A stretch of 64,000 nucleotides of DNA from Agapetus fuscipes (GCA_951799405.1 OX637352.1:15138820-15202819), one strand, 5' to 3'. Counted from the stretch's first letter, positions 1 to 10,762 are shown. Program-made: numbers and translations. Notes: generated by a model not told the origin, from the sequence alone.

Positions 1-81
1 TAAGTTTTCTTCTCATCGTTTCCATTATCCAAATCTAATTTATATAAATAGAGGCAGGACAAAGTCTGCCGGGACAGCTAG
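1..81 (+). mobile_element. Helitron-like 3' terminus
   Basis: The sequence contains a short hairpin (GGCAG-GAC paired with GTCTGCC) about 8 bases before CTAG followed by T. Helitrons end with a subterminal hairpin and CTRR inserted before T, and this form is very common in Lepidoptera. Only the end is in the window; the rest lies to the left. Confidence 0.5.
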
Positions 82-105
82 TAATTTTAATAAAATGTAA
101 TGATG

Positions 106-175
106 CTTAAGGTAATGTTTTACTTCCAGGGGGGAGCAGCTGCCCCCACTTGGCCCTTCCTGGGTACGCTCATGG
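106..175 (+). repeat. Partial copy of the CCTGGGTACGC MITE
   Basis: This is the right half of a small palindromic element that is complete at 35639-35788 and 57399-57519. It holds the TTACTTCCAGGGGGGAGCAG tract and ends in CCTGGGTACGC. The left half is missing here. Confidence 0.55.
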
Positions 176-202
176 AAGCATGTCATCTAAACTGAATGTG
201 TG

Positions 203-412
203 ACATGTAACATTGGGGATTCACATTATATTCATTCTCACAAGCACACACATACAAGTTCGCGCTTGCACATTCCGCATGTGAACCTACAACATAACAA
301 CCCTGCTACTCTTGCTGAACTTCCCTGAAACAGGGGTAACATTGGCAAAGTGAACCATTTTTTACAGCATGGGTGGTCAGCCGCATACCAACCTATAAGT
401 CAAGGAACATAC
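203..412 (-). repeat. R1 SINE-like repeat, reverse copy
   Basis: R1 is a ~250-bp family with at least 15 copies in this window. In sense orientation it starts TTCCTTGACTTATAGGTTGG, contains GGTTCACTTTGCCAATGTCA, and ends near TTTGCAGCTTAGATTAGATT with a TAGATT-type tail. I see no clear pol III A/B boxes, so its promoter ancestry is unknown. This copy lies next to the MITE fragment. Confidence 0.7.
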
Positions 413-454
413 ACATTATATTTTTTAAATAAACTTTTAATAATATGTATGTAG

Positions 455-735
455 GTGTAGTAAATGGAAGGTTGTAGATTCGGATCCCGGCGGAGCACAA
501 AAATATACCATTTATATTTCGAATGTGCTCTTCGCTGGGTTGAAAAATTCATAAACCTTTACCAATGACCGGTCACCAAAGGTCCATCCAGCCTTACAGC
601 AACTGGGTCTTGCTTGAGTATTGGCGCTTTGTAGCGACGACCAAGCTCGTACACCTCTGCGGCACTACAACAAGTGTTATAGACCCCTAGAGTCTTTAGA
701 ATCTAGGGAGTCTCCCGCACAGGATTTCTTAAAAA
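455..735 (+). repeat. S2 tRNA-derived SINE, long variant
   Basis: The copy starts inside the tRNA-like head (B-box-like GATTCGGATCCCGG). It continues through the family body (CTTCGCTGGGTTGAAAAATT; AGGTCCATCCAGCCTTACAG) to a 3' extension ending GGAGTCTCCCGCACAGG plus an A-rich tail. The copy at 11403-11731 has the same 3' extension, so this is a subfamily. Confidence 0.7.
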
Positions 736-837
736 AAGGTTTAGGTAAAAATTTAAAACAAATACAAAATTCTAATTTATAATTTAATTTTTTTTTAGAA
801 AAACCTTAGTTTTAACCGCCAACATTAAAGATCAACC
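736..837. other. AT-rich spacer
   Basis: Short AT-rich stretch with no recognisable feature. Confidence 0.4.
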
Positions 838-1131
838 GCCATTTCTCTGTCCTTACATACTTATTTCCTATCATCCAGAGTCATAACTTCTTCATACAAT
901 GTCTGTTATGTCTGTGGATATTACCTTCATTCGCTATTTCAGAAATTTGATCCATCCATACCTTTCTCGGTCTTCCTGTACCACAACATCCATCTATTTT
1001 TGCAACATACAATTTGTTTGTCAGTCTTTCCTCATTCATTCTCTCCATATGCCCGAACCATCTTACATAACAGACCTCTTTTAATCTTCACTTTCTCTCG
1101 CACCACTTTCTTTTCTTGCAGATTTCATATA
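838..1131 (-). pseudogene. LINE reverse-transcriptase 3' fragment (antisense)
   Basis: On the minus strand this encodes the C-terminal region also seen at 28158-28637 and 59163-59654, with the family hallmarks RWFGH-ER, GRGRPRK and K-VCKDRKKW in degraded form. It is broken by stops and frameshifts. It sits head-to-head with the sense LINE fragment at 1140-2575, so this is a nest of LINE pieces rather than a gene. Confidence 0.6.
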
Positions 1132-1139
1132 TTTCATTG

Positions 1140-2575
1140 AATGATAGTTTTAAACAAGCAGTGAGAGAGAAGAAAGAGAGCTATTTAAATGGGTTAGTGA
1201 GATGGAAAGAATATTTTAATGAGGTTTTTGGTGAAATAGAATGTGATTTAGCTGTGAAAGGAGATTATATGAATGTGAAAGGAGACAGATAGTCGAAAAA
1301 TAGCTGGCCGTAAATAAAAAGGTCTACGCGGCTTTTGTAGATCTTGAGAAGGCCTTTGACTTGGTGGATAGAAGTATGATGTGGTGTGTGTTAGAGAGGT
1401 AAGGAGTGAACAAAGCACTTTTGAACACGATACGCGCCATCTATCAAAATAGCAGGGCGTGTGTGAGGGTGGATGGAGAATATAGCGAGTATTTTATTGT
1501 GTACAAGGGTGTGAGACAGGGTTGCATAATGAGCCCATGGTTATTCAATATAATCATGGATCATTTAGCATTTGTAAGCGCGAACTACACGTGCTTATTT
1601 GTGGGCATTCATTTGAGAGCTTTAAATGAATATATCCTTGCAACTAGATTATATTATTATTATTTTTGTGTTAAACAAGTGAATCTGGCAACGAACGAAC
1701 ATGGCATTCAGATTGGAGAGAGAAAAGTCGGAGTTCTACTTTATGCTGATGACGCAGTATTAATTGCTGATTCAGCAGCGGAACTTCAGGCAATGCTCTC
1801 TAGTCTGAACCATGCTCTGTGTGTGAACAAGCTGAAAATTAATGCAAGTAAGACGAAAGTACTGATTTTTGACCGAAGGGATGAATCTGAAGAATGCACG
1901 TTCATGTTGAATGGTATGAAAGTTGAAATTGTGGATGAATTTAGATACTTGGGAAGTATATTTGAAAAGAATGGAAAGATGACCAGAGAATTTGAGAATA
2001 GGGTGTGTAAAGGAAAGCAAGTGGTCGTTGCAATAGGAAGAATAGCAAAGAACAAGTGATTGACGATGGATCTAAGAATGGCAGTACACAATGGCATATT
2101 GTTACCGACTTTGATGTATGGAAGTGAAGCATGGACAGTGAATGATAGCGAAATGAGTGAAGTATGTACGGTGGAAATGAAGCATTTGAGAAGCATGACA
2201 GGAAAAACTTTGAGGGATAGAGTTAGGAATGAATGGGTAAAAAAAGAATGTAATTTGAAAGAGGATGTGAAAGTTAAGGTACAAAAGAATGTGATGAGAT
2301 GGTTTGGGCATGTGGAAAGAATGAATGATGATAGACTGACAAAGTATGTATACAAAGAAAGTGTGAAAGGAAAAAGAGGGAAGGGACGACCGAGAAAAGT
2401 ATGGAGTGATCAGATTGTGGAGATTGTGAAAGAATGGGATATACAAAGTGAGCGTAAAAGAAGAAAATGCATGAAAAAGGTGATGGATATGAAGGAATTG
2501 AAAGAGGTATGTCAGGATAGGAAAAAATGGAGGCAACTCTGCAGAGGCTCTGGCCACCCCTAGCGGAATGGCGAC
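1140..2575 (+). pseudogene. RTE-like LINE reverse transcriptase, degenerate
   Basis: Open reading resumes after several breaks. About 1317-1402 encodes an RT palm start (FVDLEKAFD), stopped in frame by TAA at 1400. 1406-2059 continues with VRQGCIMSPWLFN, the catalytic YADD motif (LLYADDAVLIAD) and the thumb-like YLGSIF region. 2060-2563 carries the C-terminal RWFGHVERM and KGRPRK motifs. The copy ends just after the stop with a GTTACA-repeat tail. The short 3' UTR and microsatellite tail resemble RTE-clade LINEs, but clade assignment from motifs alone is tentative. An R1 fragment is inserted in the RT between the fingers and YADD. With a premature stop, a frame break and an insertion, it cannot be active. 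No endonuclease domain is visible upstream. Confidence 0.8.
1563..1672 (+). repeat. 5'-truncated R1 fragment inside LINE RT
   Basis: The stretch beginning CATTTGTAAGCGCGAACTAC matches the 3' third of the R1b subtype (compare 25180-25268 and 28908-28998) and ends in an ATT-type tail. It lies between RT blocks that are contiguous in related LINEs. It adds about 35 codons and happens to keep the frame open. A 5' truncation with a simple-repeat tail is typical of target-primed reverse transcription. Confidence 0.7.
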
Positions 2576-2604
2576 AGAGTTACAGTTACAGTTACAGTTA
2601 CATG
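2576..2604 (+). repeat. GTTACA tail of LINE
   Basis: Four tandem AGTTAC/GTTACA units directly follow the LINE 3' UTR (GGAATGGCGACAG). The same junction ends the next LINE fragment near 2920. Confidence 0.7.
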
Positions 2605-2925
2605 TGAAAGATAAGGTACAAAACAATGTGATGAGATGGTTTGGGCATGTGGAAAGAATGAATGATGATAGACTGAGAAAGTATGTATACAAGAAAGTGT
2701 GAAAGGAAAAAGAGGGAAGGGACGACCGAGAAAAGTATGGATTGATCAGATTGTGAAAGAATGGGATATTCAAAGTGACTGTAAAAGAAGAAAATGTATG
2801 TAAAAGGTGATGGATATGAATGAACTGAAAGAGGTATGTAAGAATAGGAAAAAATGGAGGCAGCTCTGCAGAGGCTCAGACCACCCCTAGCGGAATGGCG
2901 ACAGAGTTACAGTTACAGTCATTCC
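2605..2925 (+). pseudogene. Second LINE 3' fragment, tandem to the first
   Basis: It repeats the last ~320 bp of the upstream LINE (RWFGHVERMNDDRL, KGRPRK, K-V-KNRKKW) with frameshifts, ending with the same GGCGACAG and GTTACA tail. The tandem arrangement suggests insertion into, or slippage within, the GTTACA tail of the first copy. Confidence 0.7.
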
Positions 2926-3218
2926 TCACCCTATCACTCCTTTTTTCCCAATCATACTTCTTAGAAAGTCCCTTTCAACCAGTCTATGTCATGATAGGAA
3001 TGAGTGGGGGAGACTCTGCAGAGGTTCTGGCCACCACTAAGGGAACGGCGCAAGCGTAACAGTTTAGGTACATAGTGGGACACAGAGGCAAGTATCCATC
3101 TTAATACGACTCTTCCCACCTGAATGGCTACATACACCTTGGGGCAAATCCGCCACTGCCGGTCATTCTCATGTTGACATACTATTCAAATACACTCCAA
3201 CATTTCAAGCTAAACTAA
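2926..3218. other. Intron DNA of ZF copy 0, shared with ZF gene 2 intron
   Basis: This is near-identical to 57812-58115 and lies immediately 3' (minus strand) of a ZF first exon in both places. It includes a degraded LINE 3' remnant. It marks the left edge of the segmental duplication visible in this window. Confidence 0.7.
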
Positions 3219-3229
3219 TTAATACTGAC

Positions 3230-3485
3230 CTGAATACCCCTCAATGTTGATTCTCTCCACAAGCACGCGGCATTCCTTCAACAAGCCATCAGGTGGAGGG
3301 GCAGAGTCCTCATTCTTCACATTATCCACCACAGAGTCCTCGGCAAGCCATTCCTTCTTAATATCCAGTCTCTCTTGCTTCACATCGCTCTCTTCAATGT
3401 ATATTTGTTCATCTGAGTGCGCTAGTTGTGCATCCATAAACTCCGAGTCCGCCTCCACCTTCTCAACCTTCACAACAATGTCCAT
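3230..3485 (-). CDS. C2H2 zinc-finger gene, copy 0, exon 1
   Basis: First coding exon of 85 codons plus one base. The protein starts MDIVVKVEKVEADSEF and is acidic, with several short K-x-E motifs (VKVE, VKQE, IKKE) of the kind used for SUMO attachment. There is no finger in this part. The exon ends CAG with a donor GTCAGT on the minus strand, at the same place as in the two paralogous exons (36038 and 58127). The ATG context is conserved in all copies. The matching finger exon should lie left of the window edge; the intervening DNA holds LINE fragments and SINEs. Reading past the donor gives only a few extra codons before a stop. Whether this copy still has a finger exon cannot be seen here. 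Confidence 0.7.
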
Positions 3486-3609
3486 CGTGACTTAATCACT
3501 TGTGCAAAACAAGCAAACAGCAATCCTCCAATATCTATTGGACTTTACATCTACAAAACTACTAATTTAATCAAAAGCCGGTGAGACGAATATCTGTCAG
3601 TGGCCGATG
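3486..3609. promoter_or_regulatory. 5' flank of ZF copy 0 (conserved among copies)
   Basis: The 120 bp upstream of the ATG are almost the same as 58383-58510 and partly the same as 43803-43990. This is the candidate 5' UTR/promoter of the family. No TATA box stands out. Confidence 0.45.
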
Positions 3610-3617
3610 CTCAAAGC

Positions 3618-4122
3618 CAGTGTTGCCACCTTAGTTTTAGTACTTGGGGCAATTGAAGAAGCTAAAAAGGGCTAGATCGGGCTAAAAGGAGCACAAAAAG
3701 AGTTGATGTAAAAAAAGGCTAAAAAAACACCTGGACTAATGATTTTAATTACTTATGTATTTATTTTTTAGTTTGAATCACACTATTTTTTTTCAAAATT
3801 AGGTTAAAAAATTAAAGATATTAGTTATTTTACAAACTAAAATTAACAAATTTTCCGTTTAGAATCATTTAGTTGCCATAGATATGTTGCCTTAATCGAA
3901 CAAATGGTATCTACCAAAAAAAAACAATAATATGACAAAAATCACGAAAGTTCGATGTTATCGCGATGTTAGCATTGGCGCAAAATTCAGATTTTCATAC
4001 AATATTTTTAAGTAAATGAAAAGGGCTAGATAGCCCCTTTCGGGCTAAATCATTAAACAACGAGTTCACCTACAGTAAAAAGAGCTAGATCTAGCCCCAA
4101 AAGGGCTAAGGTGGCAACACTG
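3618..4122. mobile_element. hAT-type MITE, TIR CAGTGTTGCCACCTTAG
   Basis: The element is 505 bp with 17-bp perfect inverted ends (CAGTGTTGCCACCTTAG / CTAAGGTGGCAACACTG), flanked by an exact 8-bp duplication CTCAAAGC (3610-3617 and 4123-4130). It has no coding capacity. Paralogous DNA at ~45670 and ~58513 lacks it and reads straight through the target (CTCAGAGC), giving a true empty site. TSD length and CAG-TGCC ends place it in the hAT superfamily. Confidence 0.9.
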
Positions 4123-5566
4123 CTCAAAGCTGTCATGCAAGATCCGGATCAATGAGATAATTCGTGTCACGGCAAATCTGTCAAGGATAACTCGTCTACA
4201 GACAGCTCGGTCATTGACATTGCGGTCACGGACGATTCGGTCACACGATAGTTGTGCCAGACGACTTTTCTGTCACATGTAATGTAAGATTCACGTACAT
4301 CGATGAACGTGATGAAAATCTCAACCTTGTAGAACGTCACTTTTGAAAGATAATTGTGATGTTTTTTGAGGCATCCCTGCCTTTATGAGACTAAAATTTT
4401 TTTTTTTAATGAAATAATGTCGCGTGCCACATGCCATGGAAATAAAGATGCATCAAATGTTTGTGTTACTTCAGATTTTTAATAAAAACAAAAATTAATA
4501 CACGGAGGAAAATAATTAAGTAGATTAATTAAGCAGAAAATACACGTCGCTATTTAAATATATTTTTAATACTCTATCTATAACATTTTTTATTTTTTCT
4601 TATCCACTTTTATTTTTCCTTCTCATTCGCGTGCCATGCAAAATCGTCTCGCGTGCCACCTGTGGCACGCATGCCATAGGTTCGCCATCCTTGGCGTAAA
4701 GCCTGGGCCCCTCTTACCTATGAAATAAATAAGTTCCACTTGCCACATCTTTTTGGGGATAACGCGGCAAGATGCTGCGCTATATGGAGCCCTCTATGAC
4801 ATATGTGTTGCAGAACCAGAATTCGGATGCGAGATTTCCAAGCATCTTGTGTTGCTTGTCCACACTCCTGAGGGCCTTTAGTTGGTGACTCTGCTGGTCT
4901 ACATTGTTATAAGTAATATTTCAACACTGAGAGCAGAATAGTCCTTGTGCTCCAAGCTTTACATCAAGTGCCTTTATAACATTGCTCCGCTTGTGGGTTC
5001 TCACATCTTCCTACTAAGCTGCAGTATAAAGTGTGTATCATCAGTCCAGCAAGGTTTCCAACCAAACATGAAGTGATGTTGACTTACTTTTGCATATATT
5101 GTTAAATATCTGTTGAGCAGAAAGGAAATGTTGTCGGCATTATTTGAAATCCCATAGATTATGTTTTATGCTAACTGATGGTTGAAAGATGATGAATAAT
5201 AAAGTTGTCCCACGGGATGTTTTGTTATCTGTGACATTTGTCAAGTTGCTTGCTTTACTCCTTAAGTGAGCGACCGCCCGCGCCCCTGCACTACTTTATA
5301 ACCACTGTGAAGATGGACACAATAAAACAACACAAAGCTTCAATACTCTTTATTATGTCTTCTTATATGTTCACTCATTCTCCAAAACAGACAAATATTT
5401 ATGAAGGAACAAAGCTATTATTTTGGTGGCAGAGTCCAAACAATCAAATCACAAATGCCAGGAATACTTGGGTATTTTTTATTTATTTCGGATATCCAAT
5501 AGTTTCGGTTACGGGTACAGATATCCAAAACATCCCTGCTCTTTAACCAGTACATTACTTATACTG
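4123..5566. repeat. Segmental duplication, copy A (upstream of ZF copy 0)
   Basis: About 1.4 kb collinear with 45655-47040 (copy B) and with 58505-59008 plus 60201-60920 (copy C). The open frames at 5238-5546, 46760-46993 and 60603-60803 are shared only because the DNA is duplicated, and they show no protein family. Around 4690-4790 lies a diverged 3' part of an S1 SINE (also 46205-46310). Copy A lacks the Harbinger, LTR and hAT insertions of copies B and C. Confidence 0.75.
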
Positions 5567-6075
5567 TACTTATGAAAGAAGCCAAACTTCACACGAACAT
5601 GAGCCTTACAACTTTTGCCGCCATTTCTCTGCACGAAGTGGCATTGGCAAAAGTTAACAAAGTTTTAACAGCATGGGTTTAAATTAAAAATGGTTCACTT
5701 TGCCAATGTCACCCCTGTTTCAGGGAAGGACGGCAAGAGTTGCAGGGCTGATGTTTATTTGAGATTGGGTTTTTATATTGTAGGTCCACATGGGGCATGT
5801 GTTAGTGCGAAATTATACATGTTTGCTTGTGGGAATGCATTTAATATAAATCTTAAATGATATATATCTTTGCAGCTTAGATTAGATTAGATTAGGGATC
5901 AGTTTCATATTATCCTATTAATGAGGGAACAAAATAATACCAACAGGTGGACCCAAACTATAGTAGCTATTAGATAACTAGAACAATTATATGCTAAATT
6001 AAATAATAAACTAATGAAGGGCTACAAAGCAAATGCCTTATCAACTAATGAAGATGAAATTAAATTAAGAGCGCT
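5567..6075. repeat. Duplicated flank, matches 50290-50575
   Basis: Collinear with 50290-50575 except for the R1 insertion at 5690-5893. It ends in AAATTAAATTAA, where the two copies diverge (palindrome in one, unrelated AT-rich DNA in the other). Confidence 0.7.
5690..5893 (+). repeat. R1 repeat, 5'-truncated
   Basis: It starts within the body (AAAATGGTTCACTTTGCC) and ends in (TTAGA)n. The paralogous site at about 50397 lacks it, so it inserted after the duplication. Confidence 0.75.
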
Positions 6076-6984
6076 CTCGAATATTTTTAATTTTAAAATC
6101 TGCGTTCGCTTAATTCCTATCTATGCCACAGCGGCGCGCTCGGCGCTCTACTCTCTCGTTCCTTTGTAGTTTTTGAAAGGTACGTATATTAACTTATAAT
6201 ATCTGTGGACTAGAAATTATTTTAACCAAAAAAGACATATATATATATGTATATGTCTCAACTTACTTACGAAAATGGTCATTAGTAATAAAAATAACAA
6301 AGAACTTCACAGTTGCATTTCCATGTGTACAAAAAACTCGGCACAACGAAAAAAAAATCTTGAATGTTGGTACCATTTCAAATAACGGCTGCCGACTAGA
6401 CCGGAAATAACTAGAGTTGACAGATAACACACGTTATAAATATTGTGATCGCCAAAGTCGTGCCAATATTTCATATTTTAACTTTATCACTCATTTCATT
6501 ATAACCACTGCAACGTGTGACAGGAGAGAAACGCAAGTGGTAGCATGTCGCTGCCTTTGTTCTTGTTTGCCGTAGAGACCATTAAGCTAATTTTACATGA
6601 GAAATGTTTGCATGTGTACTGGACCAATGTGTCTTATGAAAACAGGAAATTGATTTCAAAAATATTTAAAACAACTCTCACATTACGAATTTTACGCTTA
6701 TTCTTAGCTCAGATTGTGTAGAATTTTATTCTTATGACAACTGCAGTATGTATCAAATCAGCACGTTAGTTTCCGCTCCTCTATGTTATTACTCATAGTA
6801 GCTATGCAGTACAGTTTTTGCCAGCCATTTTTTTATGCCGGTCAGATAGACTCAACCTTTTCCATCCTTCAATAGCAATACTAAAAATGTTCAACAATAA
6901 ATCAATAGTTTCGCAAATTATATTTTTAGTAATAATAATATCAGGATGATTTTTGCGAGCGCTGTTTTTGTGTAAATCACACCC
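6076..6984. other. AT-rich DNA without recognisable feature
   Basis: No coding frame with family features was found. There is a short AT dinucleotide run near 6236-6258. Confidence 0.4.
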
Positions 6985-7092
6985 CAAGAGCCCCCAGCGA
7001 GCTTGGTCGTCGCTAAAGAAAGCGTCGATTCTCAATCAAGACCAAGATGCTGTAGGGCTGGATGAACTTTGGTGACGGGTCTTGGTAATGGT
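6985..7092 (-). repeat. S2 SINE body fragment
   Basis: Reverse-oriented, diverged fragment of the S2 body (GCGAGCTTGGTCGTCGCT; AATTCTCAAGCAAGAC-like). The tRNA-like head is missing. Confidence 0.6.
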
Positions 7093-7444
7093 TTGTGTAT
7101 TTCCACTTTATTAATTCATTAGAACTTTGAAAAACATTAAATAAAAAAAAACAAGTTTTTAGTTACTCGTAAGCGTAACTACATAATAATGTTATGGATA
7201 TGTGAAGGTTCCAAGGAATTTTCTGAAAATAGTGGTCAATATAGTGCATACACGCAGTATTTCTCAGTAAATATTTAGTTTTTCACATACTGTAAAATTG
7301 CATTTCCTTTCTCGCAATTTCGCTTTCTTGATGACTAGAATTATTTTATTTTTTGCGTAAGATCCGCAGGATGAAGAATGTCGACCGATTATTTCTAAAA
7401 TAGTAATGATAAATTTCTAAGTTAAGTATCAAAGTCTTAATCTA
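7093..7444. other. AT-rich DNA
   Basis: Nothing recognisable. Confidence 0.35.
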
Positions 7445-7640
7445 AATTAAAGTTGCAAAGATATATATCATTTCAGATTCACATTAAATGCATTCCCACA
7501 AGCACACACATAGAAGTTGAACATAAGCCCTGCAACTTTTGCCGACCTTCCCAGAAGCAGGGGTGACATTAGCAAAGTGAACCATCTTTGTACAGTATGG
7601 GTGGTCAGCTTCATACCAACCTATAAGTCAAGGAATGTAT
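7445..7640 (-). repeat. R1 repeat
   Basis: Reverse copy from the tail-proximal TTGCAAAGATATAT to the head CCTATAAGTCAAGGAA. An internal deletion of about 40 bp removes the GCATGTG block. Confidence 0.7.
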
Positions 7641-8394
7641 TATTAAGAAATTGTTAATTAATAATATTATTAATAATATTTTTGTAAAAATGTAACATGG
7701 AAAATCGTAAAATGTACTCGCTTCGAAAATGTTGCATATCACTTGCCGACGAATCAAAAGTTTTTTATGAGAGAGTTTTAGCTAAAAAAAAAAAGTGACG
7801 CAGGTCCGTCCTCTGTGGGCCTCGGAGGCGGTCTGTGGATTTACGCCGCGAATCTCGCATTTAAAAGCCATTTGTAAAATAATAATAAAAAATAGATCTT
7901 ATGAAAAAAAAAAAATTTAAAAAAATTTAAACTAAGCTCAAGATTATATTTTTTTATATTTAAAAATAATTGGGCACAAATAACCATTTTTTGAGATTTT
8001 ATTCGAAGATACAATGTACACTTTTTTGTCAGTTTTTGCTTCTAGATTTTTTGTTTTAATTCAGTTTTTTTCGTCTCAATCACATTTTAAATCACACCAC
8101 CAACTAAAACAGGATATTAAGTGTATTTGTAACTTTTTTTCAGGTTTCAAAACACCACCAATTTACAGAAAAACTGGTTCAAAAATTGTATGTTTTATAC
8201 TTACCGCAAGAACGTGTTCGTAATTTTTATTTTTTCAGGTAATAAAAGCGTTTATAGACATATATTATTTGATTCATATTGCAAATGAAAGGTTTAACTA
8301 ACTCGAACAGTTGTCAAAATTTTATATTTGTCCATATTTATTGAACAAAAATAACGTCAAAAACTGTGTTTTCGAGAAATTTCCTAGCACCCTC
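7641..8394. other. AT-rich DNA, no gene seen
   Basis: Long A and T runs. The frame at 8014-8223 has no recognisable family. Confidence 0.35.
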
Positions 8395-8771
8395 TTAAAG
8401 GTTTACACAACCCCTAAAAAGTTGAAATTAAATTGGAATTTAAAGCCCTATGGAAAGCAAATAGACAAATACCATGAAACAGCCAGTGTTAACAATAAAC
8501 AAATCGTTTTTGTGTACTTTCAGGTTTGGCCATGTTCTATTTGCAGCTCCTAAGAACGGAAGCCAAATGAAAAAAAAAAGAAATAACTCACCAAAAAGTC
8601 CACGGCGTGAAAAAATACTTGTAGAAAAAAGGCTCCACCTTTACTGTACATGAAAACTCTGATGCTCAATAAAACAGTGAGCTCCAAGTATGATAAAGGT
8701 GGGTTTGAAAAAAGCCTTTGATTCTTCAGTCATTACGTGTGACGTGCGAAAGCTTTTATTTTTAAAATCCT
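8395..8771. repeat. Segmental duplication, unit 1 (matches 50846-51000 and 53124-53346)
   Basis: 8395-8552 matches 50846-51000 and 8553-8771 matches 53124-53346. The two blocks are adjacent here but 2.1 kb apart in the right-hand unit, so either the right unit gained DNA or this one lost it at CAGCTCCTA. Confidence 0.7.
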
Positions 8772-8795
8772 GACGCAAACGCTACTAAGCTACAC

Positions 8796-9435
8796 TGTTA
8801 TGTTATTTTAAAATAACAAACAAAAAACAATCTCCAAGTGTACACTGTGTTTTGTGGGCCGAACGGAGCCGAACGGTCACGGAAGCGGCCGAACTGCGCC
8901 GTGTGATCTGATCGGGCCGTCGGTCATCAGTTCCCGGCAAGATGCCAACCGATTAAGACGTTGGCGCCCAAGCACCAAGCGGTGCAAGAGGGGGCATTAC
9001 AATGGAGCTCCCTCCTCCCCATCTACTTGGATTTCCTGCCAGCAAGGCACCCGCCTTGTGGACCAGAGGCATAGGAGACATAGTGCTTAGGAGCGCCCAC
9101 CCAGGGGCTCCAACGTGTGGAGGCGTCCGCCTCGTGAGCCGCCGCTAGCCTGGGGCGCTGCCCCAGGCCATTCAGTTCGGAACTCCGGACAACAGAGTAG
9201 GGAGTGTTTTAGTGACAGGTTTCGGTATGGCCATTCCCTTATTTCCCCTTTTTCCCCCATATTAGTAAAGTTAATAAACCCTTATTTGTTCATGGTAAAC
9301 TTATCTTTTTTTATACAACCTTCCCAAAGTACAAGTGAGCAACACAAAGAAAGAACCCCACGCCCTGAGAGTGATGCTGATGAGAGCTAGCCGGATGTAA
9401 GTATCCTGGAGATACCCTCCCATCAAAACATAACA
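8796..9435 (+). mobile_element. Solo LTR inserted in an S1 SINE
   Basis: A 640-bp, GC-rich insert with perfect short inverted ends TGTTATG / CATAACA, flanked by the 4-bp duplication ACAC (8792-8795 and 9436-9439). It contains AATAAA near 9270. It splits an S1 SINE whose two parts join as AAGCTACACATATAGTG. TG...CA ends with a 4-bp TSD fit an LTR retrotransposon, probably Gypsy-like. No internal region remains, so it formed by LTR-LTR recombination or belongs to an unseen family. Confidence 0.75.
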
Positions 9436-9748
9436 ACACATATAGTGTAACTTCTTGCCGCGTTATCCCCGAAGGGGTCGCATGTGGTGAGTTGAACCTA
9501 TTTATTTTTACAGGTAAGGGGGCCGGCCTTACGCCAACCACTTCAGTTGAAGTGGGAATTTCTCAGCTCCCGAGGGGGCTGGTACTCATTTCTTGTGAAG
9601 GCTGAGTAAACCTCGCCGGTATTTATATTATGGGGTTTGCAATACACACCGAAATAGGAAATCATTTCTGACACCCTCCTCGGTGGGATTCGAACCCGAG
9701 CTCACGGGGTAGAATGCAAGCACTCTACCAACTGAGCTATCGACCGGA
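9436..9748 (-). repeat. S1 tRNA-derived SINE (with 8774-8795 across the LTR)
   Basis: Reverse copy. On the minus strand it starts GGTCGATAGCTCAGTTGG (A box) and has a perfect B box GGGTTCGAATCCC, followed by the family body (GTGAAGGCTGAGTAAACC; TTTTTACAGGTAAGGGGGCC). Its 3' end (GCTACTAAGCT) lies beyond the solo LTR. Transcription would be by RNA polymerase III. Confidence 0.85.
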
Positions 9749-10072
9749 CACCGATGAAAAATCATAAAAGTAGGGAAAAACTAATGTTTTCATTAACAAG
9801 AAAATAATATTTAAACACATATGATGCCTAATTAGATAACACATTTTAGGTACTATTAAAATTCACATGATGCATATTAGGGTGTTGAAATATTTGAACA
9901 TGTGAAAAAAAAAGAGTAGGTAAAGGAACTCTTGAAAATATGTACAAAAAAATATTTATGTTCTAAAGCAATTCCTTGATTCTTAATGACCTAACACATT
10001 GCTGTAGAAAGATTTTTCATTAATATATAATATTCTCTTCTACAGAAATTATCTCCAAAGTTAAATACCTAA
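9749..10072. repeat. Duplicated AT-rich DNA, matches 53998-54313
   Basis: Collinear with 53998-54313 upstream of the paralogous Harbinger element. No gene seen. Confidence 0.65.
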
Positions 10073-10762
10073 TGCCTGATCCACACGCTTGCCAAGCCTC
10101 GACAAAGCGTCACAAGCCCGAGCGTGTGGATAGACGTTTGGCTCGGCTTGTGTAGGTTTGCAAGAGCTTGTGGCCAACCCGACCGAGTGTCGGTTTTTTG
10201 ACACGAGTCAAAGGGATTTGCCGCAAGCGTTTGCCACGTATCCACACGCTTGTGCGCGTTCATTCTGATCGGTAGCGAGCAGGCGCGTGCTATTTACAAA
10301 TTCTGTCATTATAAGGAATTATTTAAAACTCCTCCATCACTAATTCTTCCTTGACAACCTATGTCTACAAAAATGAAATTATAATTGCTATCATGTAATG
10401 CCAGAAGAAATATACTAAAAGATTTTTTACGGTTGAAATATTCAGTTTCACTATGAAATTGGTTTTCTAGAACTATATGTTTTCCATCCCAAATTCTTAG
10501 CCTAATTTTTCATTTCCTTTTGTTTTCTCTCTTTTAGTTTGTTTTTTTTTTGTAATAAAAATAAGTTGAATCCATTGACTTATAATATTATGGTTAAATC
10601 AAATGTTATAGCTGACTACAGCTGGACTTCCGTCATGCTTGCTTCTTCAAAGCACACTGACGCACTGGCAAACATGTGGATACCGCTGTTGGGACACTTT
10701 ATTTGCCCAAGCGTTTGTACAGGTTGTGGTTTGTCACAAACGGCAAGCGTGTGGATCCAGCA
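10073..10762. mobile_element. Harbinger-like non-autonomous element, H1
   Basis: A 690-bp element with related ends (TGCCTGATCCACACGCTTGC / GGCAAGCGTGTGGATCCAGC) and a 3-bp TAA duplication (10070-10072, 10763-10765). A 3-bp T-A-A target and CACACGCTTG subterminal repeats suggest the PIF/Harbinger superfamily. The outer ~200 bp on each side are rich in scattered CAAGCGTGTGGA-like motifs. There is no transposase. Paralogous copies are 47047-48103, 54314-55010 and 60924-61682. Confidence 0.75.

Noticed and set aside
3244..3495. Plus-strand Ser/Thr-rich frames at the ZF exon 1 copies (also 36052 and 58141)
   Set aside because: They are the reverse strand of the K-x-E exon; donor site, phase and conservation support the minus strand.
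5238..5546. 102-codon frame shared with 46760 and 60603
   Set aside because: Conservation reflects segmental duplication of the DNA; the frames differ in length and stop position between copies and show no domain.
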